A stretch of DNA of 10,642 nt, from NCBI GenBank assembly GCA_035457865.1, contig DATIAR010000093.1:1-10642 (forward strand), read 5' to 3'. Shown one piece after another: positions 5,989-10,642 of the stretch (its first letter is position 1; each line of letters starts with the position of its first letter). The notes below the pieces were generated by a model, which was not told the origin of the DNA, did no database searches, and saw nothing but the letters and a program-made list of their open reading frames with translations. This DNA is from UBA8516 sp035457865. GTDB lineage: Archaea; Thermoproteota; Nitrososphaeria; Nitrososphaerales; Nitrosopumilaceae. The translations under genes were made by a program, and so were the position numbers.

Positions 5989-6636
5989 ATGTCCATTGTA
6001 AAATCCAAATTAAAGATAAGAAATGTCACTTACGAGGACATTCCAAAGATAGTTGAATTGCAAAAGGTTTCATTCCCATTTATGGCAATCGAAGGAATGA
6101 TCTGGAAACCTAAATCATTGGAGAGTCATTTGAAAATATTTCCTCAAGGTCAATTCTGCGCAGATTATGACGGTAAAATTGTTGGGTCTGTAAGCAGTTT
6201 GATCACAAAGCTTGAACCAGAGTACAGGGAACATACTTGGCGAGAGGTTTGCGGCGATTCTGGTTTTGCAAACCACAATCCAAAGGGAGATAGTCTCTAT
6301 GGTGCTGATGTATCAACGCACCCTGATTATCGCAAACTTGGGATTGCAACTTTCCTTTATGATGCAAGGAAGAGTCTGTGTATTCAATTAAATTTGCGTA
6401 GAATAATTGCCGGTGGAAGGTTGTTCAACTATTGCGAATTTGTAGATAAGATGTCACCGGATGAATATGTTCGAAGAGTAATTGAAGGAGAGATTGATGA
6501 ACCGGTGCTCCGTTTTCAGATAAAAAATGGTTTTAAGTTCATCAAAATTTTGTCTAACTATCTCAAAGACATTCGTTCGTTAAATTATGCTACGTTCATA
6601 GAATGGAAGAATCCCTATTACAAAAAGGTAGCCTAG
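5989..6636 (+). CDS. GNAT-family N-acetyltransferase, like the N-terminal half of GNAT-nitrilase fusions
   Basis: The 215-residue product is a GCN5-related acetyltransferase, which transfers an acetyl group from acetyl-CoA to an amine. The N-terminal strand-helix LKIRNVTYEDIPKIVEL (8-24) is typical, and the acetyl-CoA-binding motif A is GADVSTHPDYRKLGIATFL (105-123), with the R-x-x-G-x-A pyrophosphate loop at 115-120. The C-terminal part, with GGRLFNY (142-148), DKMSPDEYVRRVIEGE (153-168), PVLRFQIKNGFK (172-183) and a late ATFIEWKNPYY (201-211), recalls bacterial proteins where such a GNAT domain is fused to a carbon-nitrogen hydrolase (YhcX type). Here the chain ends before any nitrilase domain, and the next gene is an amidohydrolase starting at the very next base. 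The substrate is unknown. A beta-lysine acetyltransferase (AblB) role was considered but is not supported. Confidence 0.85.
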   Translation: MSIVKSKLKIRNVTYEDIPKIVELQKVSFPFMAIEGMIWKPKSLESHLKIFPQGQFCADYDGKIVGSVSSLITKLEPEYREHTWREVCGDSGFANHNPKGDSLYGADVSTHPDYRKLGIATFLYDARKSLCIQLNLRRIIAGGRLFNYCEFVDKMSPDEYVRRVIEGEIDEPVLRFQIKNGFKFIKILSNYLKDIRSLNYATFIEWKNPYYKKVA

Positions 6637-7434
6637 TTGATAATCGACTGTCACACACACCTAAATCAGTACGGGTCATTAGAAAATATTTCCTCGCTTG
6701 ATGATAGAGTAAAGAAATTGCATCTTTCAATGACGAGTCATAATGTAGATTATGCGTTGGTACTATCTTCTTACTATGTTAATGAAGAACGGCCCTCAAC
6801 GGAACAGTTGATAGAAGCCACGAAAAAATATGATAACATTGGAATCGTAGCGGGATATAGCATAGACAATAACGATGGCGAGGATTTGAAACAGTATGAA
6901 AGATGGATAAAAGATGGCAGGGTAAAGGGATTGAAAATATACTGCGGATATGAGCACTATTATCCTTATGATAAAAGATATCAGAAGGTCTATGATGTTT
7001 GTGTAGAATTTGGCATACCTGTCATGATTCATAGTGGAGACACCTTTACAGAAAAAGGAAAGTTGAAATTTTCGCATCCAATTCACGTAGATGAAGTAGC
7101 AGTTGATAATCCAGAATTAAAAGTGGTTGTTTGCCATTTAGGAAATCCTTGGATTGAGGATTGCCAAGAAATAATTTACAAAAATGACAATGTTTATGCT
7201 GATATGTCAGGGCTGGCTGTTGGAAAATTCGATCATTTCTTTGAAAAGATAATGGCAGAAAAGGTAGCCGAATTGATAAATTATGCAGGGGAACCTAACT
7301 ACTTGCTGTATGGTACGGATTGGCCCATATCTGATATGGATTCCTATTTGAGTTTTGTTGCAAAGTTAAAGTTGAAACCAGATTATCGTGATAGGTTGAT
7401 GTATAAAAATTCCAAGGCATTGTTTAAGATATAA
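6637..7434 (+). CDS. Amidohydrolase-superfamily TIM-barrel metal hydrolase (amidohydrolase 2 / ACMSD-like)
   Basis: The 265-residue protein is a metal-dependent hydrolase or decarboxylase of the amidohydrolase 2 group (COG2159 type). The metal ligands are in place: His6 and His8 in MIIDCHTH (1-8), His132 in VMIHSGD (129-135), His167 in VVVCHLGNPW (163-172) and Asp228 in LLYGTDWP (223-230), the order seen in ACMSD-type enzymes. The start is TTG at 6637, directly after the TAG of the acetyltransferase gene. It is set by the family's standard N-terminus and by the lack of any other start. The zero-base junction implies co-transcription and translational reinitiation. No signal peptide is present, so it is cytoplasmic. 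Substrate unknown; with the GNAT partner it could act on an acylated or amide compound. Confidence 0.88.
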   Translation: MIIDCHTHLNQYGSLENISSLDDRVKKLHLSMTSHNVDYALVLSSYYVNEERPSTEQLIEATKKYDNIGIVAGYSIDNNDGEDLKQYERWIKDGRVKGLKIYCGYEHYYPYDKRYQKVYDVCVEFGIPVMIHSGDTFTEKGKLKFSHPIHVDEVAVDNPELKVVVCHLGNPWIEDCQEIIYKNDNVYADMSGLAVGKFDHFFEKIMAEKVAELINYAGEPNYLLYGTDWPISDMDSYLSFVAKLKLKPDYRDRLMYKNSKALFKI

Positions 7435-7497
7435 GATTCATAGATTTCCTGCAAGGACCAAACGAATCTGTCTCTTACTCAAGAAAAATTTTGAAAG

Positions 7498-7509
7498 CTT
7501 TTAATTTTT
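7498..7509 (+). terminator. T-rich terminator of the GNAT-amidohydrolase operon
   Basis: CTTTTAATTTTT lies about 65 bases after the amidohydrolase stop in the convergent spacer. A matching AAAAATT upstream (7484-7490) could pair with part of it. T-rich runs of this kind end archaeal transcripts. Confidence 0.4.
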
Positions 7510-7540
7510 AAATGGTTTAAGAATAAATTTACAGTACCAT

Positions 7541-7550
7541 ACAAAAACAA
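7541..7550 (-). terminator. Possible T-rich terminator of the subtilase gene
   Basis: On the minus strand TTGTTTTTGT begins about ten bases after the protease stop codon. It is a short U-tract of the kind that supports archaeal termination. No hairpin is seen. Confidence 0.3.
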
Positions 7551-7559
7551 ATCTAGTTT

Positions 7560-9164
7560 TTATGGAAGCGTTATGCTATCGCTTGTTTCAACATTGCTTG
7601 AGGAATCATAAGTAAATCCGGATTTGACTGCATCATTGACAGTAAAAGTAAAGCTGCCACATCCTTTGACAGAACTTGATGAAAACGTTACCTTGCCGTT
7701 GCTGCCAGTCGATGCGCTAAGAAGTGCAGAGTATGCTCCGCTCCACTGACCAGTTACAGAGACTCCGCTTAACGGGTTATGGTCCTGATCATGGAGAAGA
7801 ACTGTGGCGGAAGCTTGACAGAAATTATTTTTACCTTTTTTTGAGAGCTGTCCTGTCATTGCAATGTCGTCTATATGCATAGAAAGAGTTGGATCTGGTG
7901 GAACAGGCGGAGGTGGTGCTACGGTTCCAACATAAACCAATGGCTCATGCGATGAATCTGGATCGCCACTAAAACCACCATATCCATTATTTTGTGATGT
8001 ATTACAAGAGCTGTTCTGTGGTACTCCTGAATTTATCAGGGCTGTTTTTACAGCTGCAGGAGTAGCGCCTGGATTATTTGCCTTGTAGAGAGCTGCTGCA
8101 CCAGCTACATGCGGGCTGGCCATACTTGTTCCGCTCAGAGTGTTGTACCCTCCATTAAGATATGTAGACCAGATCTGCACACCCGGCGCTGCAATATCTA
8201 CCACGCTTCCATAATTGCTAAACGTAGCCAAAGTATCATCAGCACCATAACTTGTGTTAAATCCCAAACCGCCGCATTTCCCATCTCCATCGGCTATTGC
8301 CGAAACAGTGATTACATTAGGATTTTTTGCGGGCCAAAAGCTTGATGCATCCGTTGAGCTGTTGCCAGCTGCAACTACATAAGTGACTCCGGCAGCAACA
8401 GAATTATTGATTGCCTGGTCTCCAGCACTAGTTGAGCCCTGAAATCCCAAGCTCATATTTGCAACCTCGATCTCAGATGCGTGTGCGGTAACATAGTCTA
8501 TACCTGAAATTATCCAGGAAAGATAACCGCTTCCAGAATAGTCAAGTACCTTGACTGCCCAAAGCCTTGCACCTGGTGCTACGCCAACAACTCCTGCAGA
8601 GTTGTCATAAGCTGCGGCAGTTCCTGCGACATGAGTTCCATGACCGTTGTCATCGTTTGCGTTTGAAGTGAACCAAACATAAGTTACCTGGTTCCATACT
8701 CTCAGATCTGGATGAGTGAGATCTATTCCAGTATCTATTACAGCTATATCGACACTTACGCTACCAGTACCATCGCCAGATAAAGTGGAACTTAGATCCG
8801 CATCCATTCTGTTAATTCCAGTCGGCACAGTCTGTACAAAGGCCTGCACTATTTGATCTTGCTCAACAAACGAAACATTTGGATTTTTCTTGATTCCCTC
8901 AAGTGCCTGCTCATTTGTAACTGTGATTGCAAAACCTTTGATTGCGTGATTGTAAACGTGAAGAATCTCAGCTCCGTTACTTTTTGCATTATCAGCTTCA
9001 GCTTGTGGATCAATAGATTGATCATCTTTTAAGACAACAATGTATCTTCCTTTCAATTTTTCTTCATCATTGTCCGCAAAGCTTTGATACGGAATAGAAA
9101 AACCACTCACAAGTAAAAACATTATAGAAAAACTTGCGGCAACCAACCGGTGTCTTTTAACCAC
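7560..9164 (-). CDS. Secreted subtilisin-like serine protease (S8) with I9 propeptide and C-terminal beta domain
   Basis: The 534-residue precursor is an exported protease. Residues 1-30 form a signal peptide (basic VKRHR, hydrophobic core, SFA at the likely cleavage site). Residues 39-108 are an inhibitor I9 propeptide (GRYIVVLKDD, then NPNVSFVEQDQIV), which folds the enzyme and is removed. The catalytic domain has Asp144 (AVIDTGID), His175 (GHGTHVAGT), oxyanion Asn268 (VVAAGNSS) and Ser347 (SGTSMASPHVAG), so it should be active. A proline-rich linker (417-425) leads to a C-terminal domain of about 110 residues, probably an Ig-like beta sandwich, with Cys449 and Cys502 possibly bridged. No transmembrane anchor follows it. 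The start is GTG at 9164; a weak TATA-like box about 27 bases upstream suggests a leaderless mRNA. Its likely role is extracellular protein breakdown or processing of surface proteins. Confidence 0.95.
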   Translation of the reverse strand: MVKRHRLVAASFSIMFLLVSGFSIPYQSFADNDEEKLKGRYIVVLKDDQSIDPQAEADNAKSNGAEILHVYNHAIKGFAITVTNEQALEGIKKNPNVSFVEQDQIVQAFVQTVPTGINRMDADLSSTLSGDGTGSVSVDIAVIDTGIDLTHPDLRVWNQVTYVWFTSNANDDNGHGTHVAGTAAAYDNSAGVVGVAPGARLWAVKVLDYSGSGYLSWIISGIDYVTAHASEIEVANMSLGFQGSTSAGDQAINNSVAAGVTYVVAAGNSSTDASSFWPAKNPNVITVSAIADGDGKCGGLGFNTSYGADDTLATFSNYGSVVDIAAPGVQIWSTYLNGGYNTLSGTSMASPHVAGAAALYKANNPGATPAAVKTALINSGVPQNSSCNTSQNNGYGGFSGDPDSSHEPLVYVGTVAPPPPVPPDPTLSMHIDDIAMTGQLSKKGKNNFCQASATVLLHDQDHNPLSGVSVTGQWSGAYSALLSASTGSNGKVTFSSSSVKGCGSFTFTVNDAVKSGFTYDSSSNVETSDSITLP

Positions 9165-9186
9165 TATATCTAATAGGCCTGATCTT

Positions 9187-9194
9187 GTTTTAAG
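9187..9194 (-). promoter_or_regulatory. Weak TATA-like box of the subtilase gene
   Basis: CTTAAAAC on the minus strand is centred about 27 bases before the GTG start, the spacing of a leaderless archaeal promoter. The match to the TATA consensus is poor. A better AT element (TTATAATGTATATTAA, about 9287-9302) lies 125 bases upstream and is an alternative that would leave a leader of about 100 bases. Confidence 0.35.
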
Positions 9195-9249
9195 TCTTGT
9201 GCAGACTTTGTTTCAAAACTTTATTATTACAACATCTGTTTGAAAAAAA

Positions 9250-9266
9250 TGACGCATCCTGACGCA
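9250..9266. repeat. TGACGCA direct repeat, one helical turn apart
   Basis: TGACGCA occurs at 9250-9256 and again at 9260-9266, exactly 10 bases apart, in the upstream region of the subtilase gene. It is GC-richer than its surroundings. Two copies on the same face of the helix are what a regulator binding site can look like, but no partner protein is known here. Confidence 0.4.
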
Positions 9267-9354
9267 GTGTGATCCTAAACAAATTTTAATATACATTATA
9301 ATCTGGCAGATTAAATTTTTACTAAAGTGAACCAATTATTTTTTATTGAAAAAA

Positions 9355-9396
9355 ATGCAAAAATATCAATGCAAAAAATTCAAACATGTAAATTCA
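9355..9396. repeat. Degenerate 14-bp tandem repeat, three units
   Basis: Units ATGCAAAAATATCA (9355-9368), ATGCAAAAAATTCA (9369-9382) and AACATGTAAATTCA (9383-9396) follow without gaps. The first two agree at 12 of 14 positions, the second and third at 8 of 14, with the AAATTCA end shared. The array lies just beyond the terminator of the exported-protein gene, within the 271-base spacer before the subtilase. The spacer otherwise shows only promoter-like AT sequence and the TGACGCA pair. Confidence 0.45.
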
Positions 9397-9410
9397 AAGT
9401 CATGATTTGT

Positions 9411-9428
9411 AAAAAAAGAAAAAGAGGG
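9411..9428 (-). terminator. Strong T-rich terminator of the exported-protein gene
   Basis: On the minus strand CCCTCTTTTTCTTTTTTT starts within ten bases of the stop codon at 9436. A run of twelve Ts broken by one C is a strong archaeal intrinsic termination signal and suggests that the exported-protein gene is transcribed alone. Confidence 0.65.
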
Positions 9429-9435
9429 AGTTGAT

Positions 9436-10134
9436 TTATGCGCCTACATCAAGATGAGTCGGGATTACAATTAGTGATCTCTCACCAATTACAACCGCTT
9501 CGTCAGCATTTTCCACGTTGTCGGTGTCGTCCTCATCAATGTAGGATCCTTTTACTTCGATGGTATGAGAACCATCTGTGTTAAAGTCCTGACCTAAGTT
9601 GAGTACAACCCAATTCCATCCATGTGCAGAATTTGTCTTGATCCATGCGTTCAAGAATGTTTCATCGCATGTGAAGGTGGTGTCACCATTGATGTCATCT
9701 ACTGCCTTACAAAGATCTTGAATTTGGTTCAAGATGTTTGTGCTGATTCCAAAGGTTCTGTCACACATTGTGATTTCTCCACCTACTGGAGTACCGTCCA
9801 CGTAGAGCGTAATGTTGTGAGCTGCACGTGCGGTATCAATTTCAGCACCAGGTGTGCCAGTAGTTTGCTTGCCACTCTTGAGATTTACCTCTGTATACAG
9901 AGCACATTCCTCATTATAGAGTACAAGGACATCTGTTGGATTTGCTGTCTTGATTGTTGTAGATGCAAGTGTTTCTTCGCCTTCTGCCTCGAATGTTACT
10001 ACGGGTGCGGAGGTAGAATACACAGACTTGTTAGCACTATTTGCTGCGATCGCTGCTGGAGCAAAACTTGCAACTGCAAGTGAAATGCCCAAGATTGCAG
10101 CAAATGAAACTGCTAAAACTATTTTTGAATTCAT
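9436..10134 (-). CDS. Exported protein of unknown function, four cysteines
   Basis: The 232-residue precursor has a clear signal peptide: MNSKIV, a hydrophobic stretch to about residue 28, and an Ala-rich AIAANSA cleavage region near 30. The mature part alternates beta-strand-like segments (VVTFEAEGEE 45-54, HNITLYVDGTPVGGEI 106-121, NWVVLNL 174-180, HTIEVKGSYID 190-200, RSLIVIPTHLDV 219-230), suggesting a beta-sandwich. Cys77, Cys124, Cys142 and Cys156 could make two disulfides. An acidic loop (EDDTDNVENADEA, 201-213) could bind divalent cations. I do not recognise a family. The start was set at the ATG at 10134 rather than an in-frame GTG nine bases earlier, because a good TATA box is centred 26 bases before this ATG, implying a leaderless mRNA. 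The strong promoter, tight terminator and single-gene layout suggest high expression. It may be a surface or S-layer-associated protein. Confidence 0.83.
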   Translation of the reverse strand: MNSKIVLAVSFAAILGISLAVASFAPAAIAANSANKSVYSTSAPVVTFEAEGEETLASTTIKTANPTDVLVLYNEECALYTEVNLKSGKQTTGTPGAEIDTARAAHNITLYVDGTPVGGEITMCDRTFGISTNILNQIQDLCKAVDDINGDTTFTCDETFLNAWIKTNSAHGWNWVVLNLGQDFNTDGSHTIEVKGSYIDEDDTDNVENADEAVVIGERSLIVIPTHLDVGA

Positions 10135-10155
10135 CAAAGTCACAAAAAATTTATC

Positions 10156-10163
10156 ATATAAAA
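10156..10163 (-). promoter_or_regulatory. TATA box of the exported-protein gene
   Basis: TTTTATAT on the minus strand, within CTTTTATATGATAA, is centred about 26 bases before the ATG at 10134. This is the best-formed promoter in the window. It places transcription start on the start codon and so selects ATG 10134 over GTG 10143. Confidence 0.65.
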
Positions 10164-10373
10164 GTAGTGCGTAGCTTTTCTACTTTTGAAAAAATTTTCT
10201 GATCGATTTTATATTTTTCTTCCCAAATTTGGAACTACTTTTTTATTTTAAAATATCTTTTGCGATCACCGATGGTTTGAAAAAATTTTTGGTAAATGCG
10301 ATCTCGTTTACAAAATAGGAATCATCAAAATGCACTGACAAAATTGGCTAATTAAAAAATGAATCCAGACAAT

Positions 10374-10472
10374 CTAGGGAGGAACCCGTGTTAAAATGGT
10401 GTAAATTGCCCATATAGAAATTATTATTGAAGGAACGAGTATAATCAACCGAATTAATATCGAGGTTCTCAT
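10374..10472 (-). CDS. Possible 32-residue single-span membrane protein
   Basis: A frame from ATG 10472 to TAG encodes 32 residues. It begins MRTSILIR, continues with an almost unbroken hydrophobic stretch (about residues 5-27, ending SIWAIYTIL) and ends TRVPP. Positive residues at both ends of one membrane-length segment are typical of small membrane proteins. A good TATA element, CTTTATAATG (10514-10523, minus strand), would start transcription near 10493. A GTGA lies about seven bases before the ATG and could pair with the 16S 3' end. I do not recognise the protein. It is below the size most gene finders call. A chance frame cannot be excluded, since AT-rich DNA readily encodes Ile and Leu. 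Confidence 0.42.
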   Translation of the reverse strand: MRTSILIRLIILVPSIIISIWAIYTILTRVPP

Positions 10473-10513
10473 GGTTTATTCACATCAAATCCCAATTAAC
10501 TATGTAAAACTAG

Positions 10514-10523
10514 CATTATAAAG
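10514..10523 (-). promoter_or_regulatory. TATA box upstream of the small membrane protein
   Basis: CTTTATAATG on the minus strand fits the archaeal TATA consensus. Transcription would begin near 10493, about 21 bases before the ATG at 10472. That leaves room for the weak GTGA ribosome binding site. Confidence 0.4.
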
Positions 10524-10642
10524 ATCAAAACAGGGCCTTTGTGTTGCCATGGGTTTCGTTGAGGAGATTATATGAAAGATCTTCACTAAATCACATTTCT
10601 AGAATAAATTCTTTCATTTTAGTATTAAGAAGATTGTTTGTA

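Larger units (their letters stand above)
10144..10642. other. About 500 bases with no long gene
   Basis: This stretch holds the TATA box of the exported-protein gene, the possible small membrane protein and its TATA box. It also contains two copies of the 14-mer TTTGAAAAAATTTT (10185-10198 and 10276-10289) and two TGCGATC copies (10261-10267 and 10297-10303). No tRNA, rRNA or recognisable structured RNA was seen. The last 120 bases contain only very short frames and no assignable feature. Confidence 0.5.

Noticed and set aside
2064..6636. Aminomutase plus acetyltransferase as an ablA/ablB pair making N-epsilon-acetyl-beta-lysine
   Set aside because: The two genes are on opposite strands and separated by two others. 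The aminomutase lacks the lysine side-chain aspartates, and the GNAT resembles the nitrilase-fusion type rather than AblB.
9622..10083. Plus-strand open frame of 153 codons, very rich in cysteine
   Set aside because: It is the antisense of the exported-protein gene. The Cys codons come from reversed Thr and Ala codons, and no promoter or domain supports it.
10185..10289. Repeated 14-mer TTTGAAAAAATTTT as an operator pair
   Set aside because: It is nearly pure A/T tract in an AT-rich spacer, 91 bases apart with no symmetry, so chance is likely.
10249..10339. C/D-box small RNA on the minus strand (TTGATGA near 10328-10334)
   Set aside because: The first C-box base does not fit and no D box is found downstream.
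10549..10590. Two overlapping micro-frames (8 and 5 codons) near the end, the second preceded by GAGGAG
   Set aside because: They are too short to support, there is no TATA box at proper spacing, and the GAGGAG lies inside the first frame by coincidence.

Overview
The window looks like a piece of an AT-rich archaeal chromosome, most likely from the Nitrososphaerota (Thaumarchaeota, the ammonia-oxidising archaea). The grounds are indirect: protein types common in that group (a stand-alone RAM-domain protein, a ribbon-helix-helix protein with an unknown C-terminal domain, a secreted subtilase, a small secreted Cys-containing protein), T-rich terminators, and several TATA boxes placed about 25 bases before a start codon, as expected for leaderless archaeal transcripts. 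Genus cannot be settled from this sequence. I see no rRNA, tRNA, CRISPR array or insertion sequence.

Layout. 1-297 (+) is the C-terminal end of an MscS-type mechanosensitive channel. It converges on a tight minus-strand operon at 329-3677: a KamA-family radical SAM aminomutase, a stand-alone RAM (Lrp/AsnC effector-binding) protein 8 bases after it, and a type I glutamine synthetase whose ATG overlaps the RAM stop codon by one base. A doubtful Cys/His-rich mini-gene (3668-3868) lies upstream. Next is a ribbon-helix-helix protein (3884-4438, -), divergent from a CPA-type cation/proton antiporter (4593-5903, +). A perfect 12-bp inverted repeat sits on the TATA element of the shared promoter region. 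A two-gene plus-strand operon follows (5989-7434): a GNAT acetyltransferase and an amidohydrolase abutting it with no gap. Two secreted-protein genes then run on the minus strand: a subtilisin-like protease (7560-9164) and a 232-residue exported protein (9436-10134). The final 500 bases hold the promoter of the latter and a plausible 32-residue single-span membrane protein (10374-10472).

How it may work together. The most interesting unit is the aminomutase-RAM-GS operon. The aminomutase keeps the radical SAM cysteines, the carboxylate-binding Arg and the PLP lysine. At the two positions where lysine 2,3-aminomutase uses Asp to hold the lysine side-chain amine, it has Arg383 and Ser420. That argues against lysine and for an acidic substrate such as glutamate. 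Coupled to a glutamine synthetase with intact catalytic residues and an amino-acid sensor domain, the operon could make beta-glutamate and its amide beta-glutamine, which are known archaeal osmolytes. The flanking MscS channel and antiporter fit an osmotic or ionic homeostasis neighbourhood. This pathway is a hypothesis from residues and gene order, not an established function.
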